Assembly (NCBI RefSeq): GCF_029894425.1
Contig: NZ_JARXYJ010000001.1
Location: 6,654,501 to 6,718,500 of the forward strand
Direction: 5' to 3'
Source: Streptomyces sp. SAI-127
Lineage (GTDB): Bacteria > Actinomycetota > Actinomycetes > Streptomycetales > Streptomycetaceae
DNA: 64,000 nt
The translations under genes were made by a program, and so were the position numbers. Of this stretch, positions 1 through 7,609 are shown piece after piece. Position 1 is the first letter of the stretch. Every line of letters starts with the position of its first letter. Below the pieces are notes generated by a model. It ran no database searches. It was given only the letters and a program-made list of their open reading frames with translations, and had not been told where the DNA came from.

Positions 1-87
1 AGGGCAGTGCGAACAGCTGCAACTGCGCTGCCGTATCAGCGTTTCCCCAGATTTTCGTGCACAGGTCAATGAAGGGCCGAGAATTCC

Positions 88-600
88 ATGCGCAAGCTCC
101 AGCAAATCGCGTTCGTCGTCGCAGCGGCCGGCGGACTGGCCGCCGTCGGGGCAGGATCGAGCTCAGCAGTCACTCCCTCCTTGAACGGGGCTGTGCCGCC
201 TCCCGTTTCGCAGCCGGACGCCCAGGCCACCACGGCCACGTCCGCTCAGGCGACCACGCAGAGCTATGGCTCGCCGACCGTTCAGCAGCCGGCCCCGGCC
301 CCGGCCGCGCAGCGCGGCACCCAGGTTGCACCGCAGCTCAACCCTCAGCTCAACCCGCAGATCAACCCTCAACTCTCCTCCCCGGCCCCGCAGACGGCGC
401 AGACGGCGCGGCCAGTGCAGGGTGTCGCGCCGGCTCAGAACAACCTGTTCCGGCCGGCCCAGGAGTGCAGCCCGCAGTCCCTGCTCGACGCGAACGTCCC
501 GGTCGCGGTGCTCGCCGCCTCCCAGACCCGGGGCATCGAATGCACCCAGGCCAACAGCCAGTCGAATGCCCTCTCCAGCGCCCTCGCCAACGCGCGCTAG
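88..600 (+). CDS. small secreted protein, Cys-pair family A, with Pro/Gln-rich insert
   Basis: A 170-residue predicted secreted protein of unknown function. It starts MRKLQQIAFVVAAAGG and has a Sec-type signal peptide with likely cleavage near residue 27. Residues about 35-115 are rich in Pro, Gln, Thr and Ala and include a short PQLNPQLNPQINPQL repeat (82-96). The C-terminal part (118-170) carries NNLFRPAQECSPQ followed by a second Cys. Cys127 and Cys152 are 25 apart, exactly as in the 81-residue paralogue at 3074-3319, which lacks the Pro/Gln insert. The ATG at 88 gives the MRK-type signal peptide shared by neighbouring secreted proteins. A surface role is inferred from the signal peptide and the rodlin/chaplin neighbourhood. 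Confidence 0.82.
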   Translation: MRKLQQIAFVVAAAGGLAAVGAGSSSAVTPSLNGAVPPPVSQPDAQATTATSAQATTQSYGSPTVQQPAPAPAAQRGTQVAPQLNPQLNPQINPQLSSPAPQTAQTARPVQGVAPAQNNLFRPAQECSPQSLLDANVPVAVLAASQTRGIECTQANSQSNALSSALANAR

Positions 601-755
601 CTCTTCGCACGCGATACGACTTTCGGGTGCTTTCGCTCCGAGGACACGAAATCGGCGCGCCTCTGACCGTTTTGGGATACTTCGCACTAATCTCCTGTAA
701 CTGTAAGGAGTCGATCTGGCACAGATCGCACCCATTCACTCTCACCGGAGATGAC

Positions 756-1040
756 ATGCGCAAGCTTCGCAACGTTGCCGTCCTGGTCGTTGCCCTCGGC
801 AGCATCGGCCTCGTGGGTGGCACCGCCCACGCCGACGGTCATGGAGGGAAGGACGGCGGGGACAAGTTCAAGATCTCGCAGAGCTCCAGCTGCCGCTCGC
901 ACGACCTGAACCTTGACGTCCTCGGCGAGGTCGGCATCCTCAACGGCCTGCTGGGCAACGGCCTCAACGGCGAGGGCAACCCGGGTGCTCAGGCCACCGA
1001 CATCGGCTCCACGATGGGCTGCAACAACAGCGCCTTCTGA
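756..1040 (+). CDS. small secreted protein, Cys-pair family B, copy 1
   Basis: A 94-residue predicted secreted protein of unknown function. The signal peptide is residues 1 to about 27, ending in AHA-D. The mature part begins with a Gly/Asp/Lys-rich stretch and then has two cysteines, Cys46 and Cys89, enclosing a hydrophobic Gly/Asn-rich core (LDVLGEVGILNGLLGNGLNG). The next gene (1210-1500) is a clear tandem duplicate with the same Cys spacing of 43. The start is set by CACCGGAG just before ATG 756. A two-Cys design with a small hydrophobic core recalls chaplins, but the chaplin consensus is absent, so any assembly role is inference. Confidence 0.83.
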   Translation: MRKLRNVAVLVVALGSIGLVGGTAHADGHGGKDGGDKFKISQSSSCRSHDLNLDVLGEVGILNGLLGNGLNGEGNPGAQATDIGSTMGCNNSAF

Positions 1041-1070
1041 GGCACTTCCCGGCGCTCAGGCGCCGAACAC

Positions 1071-1107
1071 CGCGAATGGTCCCGGCGCAGGGCCGGGACC
1101 ATTCGCG
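1071..1107 (+). terminator. hairpin after family B copy 1
   Basis: A 15-bp perfect stem (CGCGAATGGTCCCGG pairing with CCGGGACCATTCGCG) with a 7-nt loop lies 30 bp after the stop codon. There is no T-run, so it may be an attenuating or mRNA-stabilising hairpin. Confidence 0.6.
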
Positions 1108-1209
1108 TGCCGCCAGGCATGCCAGGCGGCGAAGGTTCCCTTCGACCTTCATGACCGCACTGATGTCGATCAACACGGATCGCGTCCACCTCACTTCACC
1201 GGAGATGAC

Positions 1210-1500
1210 ATGCGCAAGCTCCGCACGGCTGCCGTCCTCCTCGCCGCATTCGGGAGCATCGGCCTCCTGGGTGCCGGCACCGCCCACGCCGACCAGGGTG
1301 GGCGCAAGGGCGGTGGCGACGCTTTCGATATCATGCAGACCAGCAAGTGCACGTCGCACGACACCAACGTCGACATCCTCGGCGAGGTCGGCATCGGCAA
1401 CGGCCTCGGCGGCAACCTCCTGAACGGCGAGGGCAACCCGGGCGCCCAGCAGACGTCCCTGGGCTCGAGCATGGGCTGCGACAACACGGTCGGCAAGTAA
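1210..1500 (+). CDS. small secreted protein, Cys-pair family B, copy 2
   Basis: A 96-residue predicted secreted protein and tandem paralogue of the preceding gene. It has the same MRKLR signal peptide ending AHA-D, the same NGEGNPGAQ segment, and cysteines 47 and 90 separated by 43 residues. The ribosome-binding region is essentially identical to that of copy 1 (TTCACCGGAGATGACATG), so the duplication included the translation start. Function is unknown. Its position beside rodlins and chaplins suggests a cell-surface component of aerial hyphae (inference). Confidence 0.84.
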   Translation: MRKLRTAAVLLAAFGSIGLLGAGTAHADQGGRKGGGDAFDIMQTSKCTSHDTNVDILGEVGIGNGLGGNLLNGEGNPGAQQTSLGSSMGCDNTVGK

Positions 1501-1512
1501 GACACAGTCTTT

Positions 1513-1553
1513 CCCCGGTGCCCCCGAATCGCTGACGGGGCACCGGGGATTTT
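1513..1553 (+). terminator. rho-independent-type terminator of family B pair
   Basis: A perfect 12-bp stem CCCCGGTGCCCC / GGGGCACCGGGG with a 12-nt loop, followed by A and TTTT, 12 bp after the stop codon at 1500. Confidence 0.8.
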
Positions 1554-1599
1554 CGTTGCGTCGGCAGCACTTTCCCAAAGACCACTTCCCCAAAAACCG

Positions 1600-1635
1600 A
1601 AATGCCGGGCCGGGAATCATCCCGGCCCGGCATTT
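1600..1635 (-). terminator. terminator of the leftward family C gene
   Basis: A 16-bp perfect stem with a 4-nt ATCA loop (AAATGCCGGGCCGGGA paired with its complement). On the minus strand it is followed by TCGGTTTTTGG, so it ends the gene at 1647-1985. With the hairpin at 1513 it insulates two convergent units. Confidence 0.8.
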
Positions 1636-1646
1636 CGCCGTCATGC

Positions 1647-1985
1647 TCAGAACTCGATGTGCGGCTTCTTGAACTGCTTGGGCAGAGGGGCGGTGTTGGA
1701 GCACTCCACGACCGGTCCGACGCTCGTGGACCCGCCGTCGAGCATCTTGTCCTGCCAGTCCACCACGTTCGGCCGGTCTGCTGTCGAGCAGGCCTGCTTC
1801 TGCTCGACGATATGCGCGTCATCCTTGTCGATCTGCGTCTCACTCTTGCGAATGCAGACGGTGTCACCCTGCGCGGTGATCGCGCAGTTGCCGTCGTCCG
1901 CGTAGGCGTATGGGGCGCCGAGGCAGATCGCGGCGAGACCTGTGATGAGCCCCGAGACGGCGGCGATCTTCTGCGCAGTGAACAT
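1647..1985 (-). CDS. small secreted protein, four-Cys family C, copy 1
   Basis: A 112-residue predicted secreted protein of unknown function. I chose ATG 1985 (MFTAQKIAAV) because AAAGGA lies upstream at good spacing. The signal peptide runs to about residue 29 (AYA-D). The mature chain has four cysteines at 34, 44, 66 and 95. A paralogue at 2699-3037 has the same 112-residue length, the same MF..KIAA start and cysteines at 36, 45, 65 and 90, pointing to a conserved two-disulfide fold. It has its own terminator at 1600-1635. Confidence 0.82.
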   Translation of the reverse strand: MFTAQKIAAVSGLITGLAAICLGAPYAYADDGNCAITAQGDTVCIRKSETQIDKDDAHIVEQKQACSTADRPNVVDWQDKMLDGGSTSVGPVVECSNTAPLPKQFKKPHIEF

Positions 1986-2265
1986 GTGCGGTATTCCTTT
2001 ACGACGGAGGCCCGAGCGCACATGCCGTCAACCGGTGTGCACTCGAGCCCGAGAAGGTCGAAACAGACGGCCGCAGCCCGGACGCGTGCCCTGATCGAGC
2101 GGCGCGTCCGGGCTGCATTCGCCACGGGGATTCACTCAGCACACCGTTGAACCCGCTGAAGCGGTGCGGGACCGAGACGTTGAGTTCGTGCAATGTGCGT
2201 CAGGCTTCCCAAGAACGGTGGTTCGTTCGTTGTGGCGCGGTGCGGATGGGCTTGCGGCGCGGTTC

Positions 2266-2577
2266 CTACTCTTCGCCGTGCTGCTCCTCCGGCTGGGCCT
2301 CGGGCTGGGCCTCGGGCTGAGCCTCCGGCTGGGCCTCGGGCTGCTGCTGCTCCTCCGGCTGACCCTCAGGCTGGGCTTCCGGCTGGCCCTCGGGCTGGGC
2401 CTGCGGCAGGGTGTAGTAGTCGCCCCCGAAGGCGACGGCGTTGGCCGACGAGTTGGCCACGGCGCTGATCGGCGGAGGCGCTTCGCCGTTGTCACCGGCG
2501 AAACCGACGCCGGCACCGATGGTGGACAGCCCCGCAATCGCTGCCGCTACGACTGCAGCACGCTGAAACATACGCAT
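2266..2577 (-). CDS. small secreted protein with QPE repeat tail
   Basis: A 103-residue predicted secreted protein without cysteines in the mature part. The signal peptide is about residues 1-28 (VGFAG). Residues 29-58 form a short unique segment ending GGDYYTLPQ. From residue 59 on the chain is a low-complexity acidic tail of QPEA/QPEG units, about nine repeats, ending EEQHGEE. Start ATG 2577 (MRMFQR) follows GAAAGGG; a second in-frame ATG is at 2571. The tail could be a flexible charged spacer at the cell surface, but no function can be assigned. Confidence 0.75.
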   Translation of the reverse strand: MRMFQRAAVVAAAIAGLSTIGAGVGFAGDNGEAPPPISAVANSSANAVAFGGDYYTLPQAQPEGQPEAQPEGQPEEQQQPEAQPEAQPEAQPEAQPEEQHGEE

Positions 2578-2698
2578 GGTTGACCCTTTCTCACCCGGGC
2601 AGGACCGCCCGGCTTGGCTACTCAATGTGAGCATATACACACACTGTGTAGCTATCGAGGATCTACGTTCCCCATGTCGCGTCGTCGGTTTGTGAGGC

Positions 2699-3037
2699 TC
2701 AGCCCAACAGGCCGTTCTCCTCCGGTGCGGTGCCGACCGCGTCAGGCGCGGTCAATGCCGGGGCGGCGCAGGTCACCTCGGGGCCCAGCCGCGCCCTGCC
2801 GTTGCCAAGGGCGGCGGGCAGTGTCACGGGCTCGACCGGCTTGCAGGTCTCCTGGTGGGGGATGACGCCGTCTTCGGGGATCACTCCCGTGATCCGCTGG
2901 GTGCAGGTGAAACCGAACAGGTCGCGCGTGCAGTTTCCCGGGCCCGCCGCGGCTTGCGCCTGGGTGATGCCGACGCAGGTCATGAGGAGGCCCCCGGTCA
3001 ACACCGAAAGGGCCGCGATCTTCCTTCTGTTGAACAT
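2699..3037 (-). CDS. small secreted protein, four-Cys family C, copy 2
   Basis: A 112-residue predicted secreted protein, paralogue of 1647-1985. The signal peptide starts MFNRRKIAAL and is likely cleaved near residue 29 (AQA). Cysteines at 36, 45, 65 and 90 match the four of the paralogue, and GNC lies just after the signal peptide in both. ATG 3037 is preceded by AAAGGA. It lies 36 bp downstream of the family A gene at 3074-3319 in the same orientation, so the two may be co-transcribed. Function unknown. Confidence 0.8.
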   Translation of the reverse strand: MFNRRKIAALSVLTGGLLMTCVGITQAQAAAGPGNCTRDLFGFTCTQRITGVIPEDGVIPHQETCKPVEPVTLPAALGNGRARLGPEVTCAAPALTAPDAVGTAPEENGLLG

Positions 3038-3073
3038 CTGATGCGTTGTCCTTTGTGGGGGTGCCTGCCGGGT

Positions 3074-3319
3074 TCAGCCCTGGAAGGCGGTGTTGAACTG
3101 GCTGCAGGTGGTGTCCGTGGTGGTCGCGAGGCCGAGCACGCCGATCGGGACGTTGTTCTCGGCCACCGTCTGCGGACTGCATTCCTGGTAGGGGCGGTAG
3201 AGGTTGTTCACCTGCAGCCCCCCGTCGGAGGTGTCGGCGGCGGCGGTGCCGGCACCGGCGGCGGACAGGCCGCCGGCCGCCACTGCTGCTGCGATCACGA
3301 CCTGCTGAATCTTGCGCAT
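3074..3319 (-). CDS. small secreted protein, Cys-pair family A, short form
   Basis: An 81-residue predicted secreted protein, a minimal version of the 88-600 product. After a signal peptide of about 28 residues (GTAAA-D) it has VNNLYRPYQECSPQ at 37-50, then NNVPIGVL, and Cys47 and Cys72, 25 residues apart as in the longer copy. ATG 3319 has GAGGT upstream. Two cysteines around a short Val/Ile-rich segment recall the C-terminal half of rodlins, but the similarity is too weak to claim homology from reading alone. Confidence 0.82.
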   Translation of the reverse strand: MRKIQQVVIAAAVAAGGLSAAGAGTAAADTSDGGLQVNNLYRPYQECSPQTVAENNVPIGVLGLATTTDTTCSQFNTAFQG

Positions 3320-3533
3320 GGAACACCTCGTTCGTCGCTCGGACGTCACAGCTGATTGCCTAGCGTGACTGAACGAATACTAGCAGTAGTCATAGGAGGC
3401 ACTCGCACGCAACAGGCGTGTTCCTGAGGGGGATACACCCCGCACCATCACCGGGTTGACGCCAACTGCCCGCCCGGGGAAACGGGTTGCCGAGGGGGAC
3501 GGGGCAACGCGGTTGAAGCAAAAGCCAGTCGTG

Positions 3534-4946
3534 TCAGGTGAACACCGGCTCTGCGACCCGCAGGCGACCATGTGCGGGCACGGAGACGATCACATCCCGC
3601 AGTCCTTCGGCGTACCGCCGCACGTTCTTGCGGGCGACCTCGGTGTCCGGGTAGCGACAGGCGAACCACAGGCCCTCGTGCAGCCGGTTGACCCAGGCGC
3701 ACACCTGGTCGCCGTACGACACCCGGATCAGCCCGTACGCCCTCTGCTCCGCCCAGCGGGCCGAGCCGGGAATGAGGCGGGCGTCAACGTACGAGACCAT
3801 CGAGTACATGTCGGGTGACGTCGGACGGAAGTCCGTGCCGAGCAGACGCAGTACACGGGCCAGCGGAATGCGCGCCAGCGAACGGTTGGCCCGCAACTCG
3901 GCGCGGACCGCGACGAGTGCTCCCTCGAAGTCCCGGGCCGCGGGCACCTCGATCGGGGCGCCGCCGACATACCAGCCCACGGAATCCGACCACGCCGACT
4001 TCAGCCGGGTGTGGAACGGCACGACCGTGCGGTAGACCGGCTGTCCGCCGAGTTCGTGGACGATGAGGCTGGTCGCCGCCAGGATGCCCACCAGGCTGCC
4101 GCCGTAGGGACGGCAGTACTCCTCGAACGCGGCGGCGGCGCTCGCGTCGACGAGCGGCTCGCACAGCAGCTTCTGGGCGGGCAGCACCCCACCGGGCTGC
4201 ACACCGAGGTCGACGGGGAACTCCGGGAGCCTTCCGTCGCACCGGCCCACGAACTCCCGCCAGCGCGCGACGATCGCGTGGGTGTCGTCGATCCCGTCCG
4301 CGTTCGCCCGCTCCTGCTCGCAGAAGTCGACGTAACTTCCCACCGGCGTACCGACGACGGGCCGTCCCGTGACGCCGGCCATGTACAGCTCGCTGATCTC
4401 CTCCGGGATGCGCTGCAGGGAGTAGGCGTCGACATTGGTGTGGTCGAAGGCCATGTACACACTGACGGAGTCCTCGCGAACGACCGCCGCGTACATGAGA
4501 TTCGGCCAACCCAGTGCGTCCGCCGCGATGTCGAACCGGCCCTGGAGGTAACTGACCAGTGCCTCCGGGTCGGTGAAGTCACCGACCACCTCACGTTGCA
4601 GCGACACGTCCCTCGCGTCGAGCGTGAAGCGCTGCATGTCGTCCCCGGCCCACCTGAATCCGCTGCGCAGCGTCTCGTGCCGCAGAGTCCAGTCCCGCAG
4701 AGCCCCTTCCAGCGCACCGAGGTCCACACGGCCCGGCAGGTCGAAGGCCGCTCCGAGCCATGTCGGCACGAACAGACCGTCCTCACGCACCGACCGCGCT
4801 GTCCTGACGTGCGACTCCTGGATGTACGCCGGCGGCCGCGGATCCGGTGGCAGCACCGCCGCAGCCGCGACGGTCGCCGCACTGACCGTCCACTCGACGA
4901 GCTGTCCCGGCCGGGCCTCGCAGCGCTGCATGTCAGAAATTCGCAC
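3534..4946 (-). CDS. stand-alone condensation-domain (PapA/NRPS-C-like) acyltransferase
   Basis: A 470-residue protein resembling the chloramphenicol-acetyltransferase-like fold of NRPS condensation domains and PapA-type acyltransferases. RHETLRSGF (89-97) matches the C1-type motif. The catalytic motif appears as DHTNVDA (168-174): His169 and Asp173 of HHxxxDG are kept, but the first His is Asp and the Gly is Ala. Later segments (VGWYVGGAPIEV, SMVSYVDARL) fit the C-terminal lobe. The GTG start at 4946 has a strong GAAGGAGACC site. There is no carrier or adenylation domain nearby, so it probably acylates or condenses a small substrate. A link to the surface layer is only inferred from the rodlin next door. 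Confidence 0.8.
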   Translation of the reverse strand: MRISDMQRCEARPGQLVEWTVSAATVAAAAVLPPDPRPPAYIQESHVRTARSVREDGLFVPTWLGAAFDLPGRVDLGALEGALRDWTLRHETLRSGFRWAGDDMQRFTLDARDVSLQREVVGDFTDPEALVSYLQGRFDIAADALGWPNLMYAAVVREDSVSVYMAFDHTNVDAYSLQRIPEEISELYMAGVTGRPVVGTPVGSYVDFCEQERANADGIDDTHAIVARWREFVGRCDGRLPEFPVDLGVQPGGVLPAQKLLCEPLVDASAAAAFEEYCRPYGGSLVGILAATSLIVHELGGQPVYRTVVPFHTRLKSAWSDSVGWYVGGAPIEVPAARDFEGALVAVRAELRANRSLARIPLARVLRLLGTDFRPTSPDMYSMVSYVDARLIPGSARWAEQRAYGLIRVSYGDQVCAWVNRLHEGLWFACRYPDTEVARKNVRRYAEGLRDVIVSVPAHGRLRVAEPVFT

Positions 4947-5267
4947 GGGGGGTCTCCTTCGCAGAAGTCACCAGCTTGATCAAGAGGCCGCCGTGTGGCA
5001 GCAGTGGCTGCCGTGTCGCCGTCATTTCAGCAACACGTGTGACACCTCGAACGACGAAGCGATCCTTGGGCGATGACACGCTCGGCTCAACGGCCGTACA
5101 CCAGGATGAGTCGAACAGGTGCGACAACGGCCCGACTTGGGCCCGCGTGTCGCACAACCGGCTCGGATGGCAAGCGGGTTGGCAACCTTCCCCCGCACCC
5201 CTCCGGTCGAGGGCGCACGAAGGGCGAGGCCACCCATCGGTTCGGTGGCCCCGCCCTTCCGTCGATG
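4947..5267. other. intergenic region between condensation protein and rodlin
   Basis: About 320 bp without a credible gene. It holds the ribosome-binding site and presumably the promoter of the condensation gene, plus the hairpin that ends the leftward rodlin transcript (5219-5259). Short open frames here lack Streptomyces codon bias. Confidence 0.6.
5219..5259 (-). terminator. hairpin after leftward rodlin gene
   Basis: A 16-bp stem with one G-T type mismatch (GAAGGGCGAGGCCACC / GGTGGCCCCGCCCTTC) and a 9-nt loop, starting 9 bp past the rodlin stop codon. There is no T-run. Confidence 0.6.
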
Positions 5268-5666
5268 TCAGCCCTCGCCGTTCTGGGACAGGACCGACAC
5301 GTCCTCCAGCAGGTGCGCCAGCGCGCCGTCGCGCTTGACGTTCGAGGAGTTCTCGGCGCACTGCTGCTGCATGTGGTCGGACAGGATCGGAACGTCCTGG
5401 ATCGCGCCACCGATGGCCCCGTTGACCGAGGCCGGAATGTCGTTCACGGCGACGCACGGCTTGTTGAAAGAGCCCTGGATGAGAGCGATCTGCGGGCTCA
5501 TCTTCCCGTACGTGGTCGAGTTGCCGAAGGCCTGCCATCCCGCGTTGCCGTTCGTGACGCTCGGGCCCTGGTCGTTCCCGACCGCCAGTGCCTGCGGTGC
5601 CGCGGCAGCGGAGGCGCCCAAGGCGGAAGCGGCGACAGCCGCAGTGGCGACAAACTTCTTGATCAC
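5268..5666 (-). CDS. rdlB: rodlin
   Basis: Rodlins form the paired-rodlet ultrastructure on aerial hyphae and spores together with chaplins. This 132-residue protein has a signal peptide (about 1-28, AQALA-V) and the rodlin core: GNS at 48-50, [16 protein letters not shown] (56-71), [16 protein letters not shown] (88-103) and [17 protein letters not shown] near the C-terminus. Cys71 and Cys103 match the second rodlin exactly. The GTG start at 5666 follows GAAAGGGTTGG. It is transcribed divergently from the second rodlin gene, the known rdlA/rdlB arrangement. The symbol is assigned by position (distal to chpD) and could be swapped. Confidence 0.93.
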   Translation of the reverse strand: MIKKFVATAAVAASALGASAAAAPQALAVGNDQGPSVTNGNAGWQAFGNSTTYGKMSPQIALIQGSFNKPCVAVNDIPASVNGAIGGAIQDVPILSDHMQQQCAENSSNVKRDGALAHLLEDVSVLSQNGEG

Positions 5667-5911
5667 TGGCCAACCCTTTCGGAGGAAACGTCTGCGCGGG
5701 AGCGCTCTGGCTCAACTGCATTGGCGCAGCATGGTTTCTCCCGTTCACTCCGTCGGCCCATACCGAGGACACCCGGCGAGCGTCATCGGCCCTGGTGATC
5801 AGATGTCCGGCATTTCATGCGGGCCAACCGGGTGAATCCCCGAAACCAATTCGGGAGGGTCCGGTTGATGAGGCCGTAGGACATGCGTCGCTACGACGAA
5901 AGGAACGCGAA
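5667..5911. promoter_or_regulatory. divergent rodlin promoter region
   Basis: The 245-bp space between the divergent rodlin genes must hold both promoters. Each gene has a purine-rich site before its GTG (GAAAGGG on the left, GAAAGGAAC on the right). I cannot identify a confident sigma-factor or Bld/Whi regulator box by eye. Confidence 0.5.
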
Positions 5912-6310
5912 GTGCTCAAGAAGGCAATGGTCGCCGCGGCGGCTGCCGCTTCTGTCATTGGCATGTCGGTGGCGGCCGCGCCCCAGGCGCTTGCCATCGG
6001 CGACGACAAGGGACCGACCGTGGCCAACGGCAACGGCACCTCGTCGAAGTTCGGCAACTCGGTGACCAAGGGCACTATGAGCCCGCAGCTCTCGCTGGTG
6101 CAGGGCTCGCTCAACAAGCCCTGCCTGGGCGTCCAGGACACCGACGTCGCGGTCGACGGGTTCATCGGCGGCGCCATCCAGGACATCCCCGTTCTCTCGG
6201 ACCACCTGCAGCAGCAGTGCACCGAGAACTCCACGAACAGCAAGCGGGACGGCGCGCTCTCGCACGTCCTGGAGGACGTGTCGGTCCTGTCGGCGAACAG
6301 CGAGAAGTGA
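5912..6310 (+). CDS. rdlA: rodlin
   Basis: The second rodlin, 132 residues, about two-thirds identical to its divergent neighbour. It has a signal peptide to about residue 28 (AQALA-I), [16 protein letters not shown] (56-71), [16 protein letters not shown] (88-103) and the C-terminal [17 protein letters not shown]. Cys71 and Cys103 coincide with those of the other copy. GTG 5912 is chosen because GAAAGGA sits 7 bp upstream and gives a proper signal peptide; the longer reading frame adds an implausible N-terminus. It lies next to the short chaplin, as rdlA does next to chpD in S. coelicolor. Confidence 0.93.
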   Translation: MLKKAMVAAAAAASVIGMSVAAAPQALAIGDDKGPTVANGNGTSSKFGNSVTKGTMSPQLSLVQGSLNKPCLGVQDTDVAVDGFIGGAIQDIPVLSDHLQQQCTENSTNSKRDGALSHVLEDVSVLSANSEK

Positions 6311-6533
6311 GCCGCCCCGCAAGGTGAGGGCGTCGGCGGCTGTGTAGCTCTTTCGGCGGTACGGCGGCGGTATTGTGCGGCCCATCCGAGTGAATTTCGG
6401 AGTGTCGCACGTTGATTTTCCCTTCTTCGGTCAATTTCTCGTGTGCAGGCTGCTGGTCATGGTGCGAGCCGTACGGCTGTGCTCGCGCGGTTTCGGCCGT
6501 CAATGAGGCATGACCGCAGAGAAGGGAAAGTTC

Positions 6534-6761
6534 ATGAAGAAGACCGCTGCTGTCGTTGCGGGCGTGATCATGGCTCTGGGTGCGGCTACTCCGGCCTTTG
6601 CTGACGCGGAGGCCCAGGGTGTCGCCGCAGGTTCCGGAGGATTCCTCTCCGGCAACGTGGTCCAGGTTCCCATTCACGCGGCCATCAATGTGTGTGGCAA
6701 TTCCGTGAACGTTGGCGGGATCTTGAACCCGGCGTTCGGCAATGTGTGCGTGAACGGCTGA
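6534..6761 (+). CDS. chpD: short chaplin
   Basis: Chaplins are secreted amphipathic proteins that assemble into amyloid fibrils, lowering surface tension so aerial hyphae can emerge. This 75-residue precursor has a signal peptide (about 1-24, AFA-D) and one chaplin domain: QGVAAGSGGFLSGNVVQVP, INVCGNSVN, LNPAFGNVC. Cys54 and Cys72 are the conserved pair. ATG 6534 is preceded by GAAGGGAAAG. It sits between the rodlin and a long chaplin, as chpD does in S. coelicolor, which is the basis for the symbol. Confidence 0.93.
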   Translation: MKKTAAVVAGVIMALGAATPAFADAEAQGVAAGSGGFLSGNVVQVPIHAAINVCGNSVNVGGILNPAFGNVCVNG

Positions 6762-6866
6762 CGTCGTTCCGCACCAGCCGTACGGCTGTGTCATGGCCGG
6801 CCTTGGACATCCTTGTCCGCTCCAAGGCCGGCTTTCCCATTTCTTCAAGCAGGAAGACGATCAAGA

Positions 6867-7553
6867 GTGCGACAGACCCTGAGCAGGGGAATGTTCGCGG
6901 CCGCTGCCGCGACGAGCGTTCTGTCCCTGTGCGGCAGTCCCGCCCTGGCGGATTCGCAGGCGAACGGGACCGCCGTGGACTCGCCGGGTGTGGTGTCCGG
7001 CAACGACGTGCAGGTCCCGGTCGACGTGCCGTTGAACCTGTGCGGCAACACGGTCGACGTGATCGCCGCACTCAACCCCGTTTTCGGCAACGCCTGCGCG
7101 GCGCGGGACGAGGACGGCAAGGACGACTCCGCATACGGCTCGGGTCATGACCACGATGAGGACGCGCAGGGCGGGACCGAGGGTTCGCCCGGCGCCGGCT
7201 CAGGCAACGATGTGCGGGTCCCGGTCGAGGTGCCGCTGAACGTGTGCGGCGACAGCGTCGGCCTGGCCACCCTACTCGACCCCGTCTTCGGCAACGCCTG
7301 CGCCGAGGACACCTCGGACGGATACGGCGACACCCCTGCGACGACTCCTCCGTCCACCCCGCCGCCCGGCGGGAAGAGCACGCCTCCCCCCGCCGACCGC
7401 GACCACGTGCCCCCCTCGTACCCCGGAGACGACCGGCCCGCTCTGGCGGAGACCGGCAGCGAGGCCCTGATGGGGGCATCGGCCGCGAGCGCCGCACTGA
7501 TCGCGGCCGGAGCCGTCCTGTACCGGCGAAGCCGAGCAGCGTCCCGTCGATGA
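6867..7553 (+). CDS. chpA: long chaplin, two domains, sortase-anchored
   Basis: A 228-residue long chaplin. After the signal peptide (about 1-28, ALA-D) come two chaplin domains: about 31-77 with Cys59/Cys77 and about 107-145 with Cys127/Cys145. They are joined by a His/Asp-rich linker (GSGHDHDEDAQGG). A Pro/Thr-rich spacer (155-190) leads to the sortase signal LAETG (193-197), a hydrophobic stretch and an Arg-rich tail. Long chaplins are covalently attached to the wall and help anchor short chaplins. GTG 6867 was chosen for AGGAAG upstream and the correct signal peptide. The second domain deviates more (GAGSGNDVRVP). The symbol follows synteny with chpD. Confidence 0.93.
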   Translation: MRQTLSRGMFAAAAATSVLSLCGSPALADSQANGTAVDSPGVVSGNDVQVPVDVPLNLCGNTVDVIAALNPVFGNACAARDEDGKDDSAYGSGHDHDEDAQGGTEGSPGAGSGNDVRVPVEVPLNVCGDSVGLATLLDPVFGNACAEDTSDGYGDTPATTPPSTPPPGGKSTPPPADRDHVPPSYPGDDRPALAETGSEALMGASAASAALIAAGAVLYRRSRAASRR

Positions 7554-7555
7554 CC

Positions 7556-7599
7556 CGTGGGGGGGTGCCGGCCGGGCACGCCCGGCATCCTCCCCACGG
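7556..7599. terminator. bidirectional hairpin between chpA and flavoprotein gene
   Basis: Nested inverted repeats: outer CCGTGGGG / CCCCACGG and inner GCCGGGC-type arms fill the space between two convergent genes. Confidence 0.6.
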
Positions 7600-7609
7600 A
7601 CGGTTGAGG

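Noticed and set aside
756..1500. Family B proteins as chaplins
   Set aside because: They have two Cys and a hydrophobic core but lack the chaplin motifs GVLSGN, NVCGN and NPAFGN.
3534..4946. An NRPS biosynthetic gene cluster around the condensation domain
   Set aside because: No adenylation, carrier or thioesterase domains nearby.
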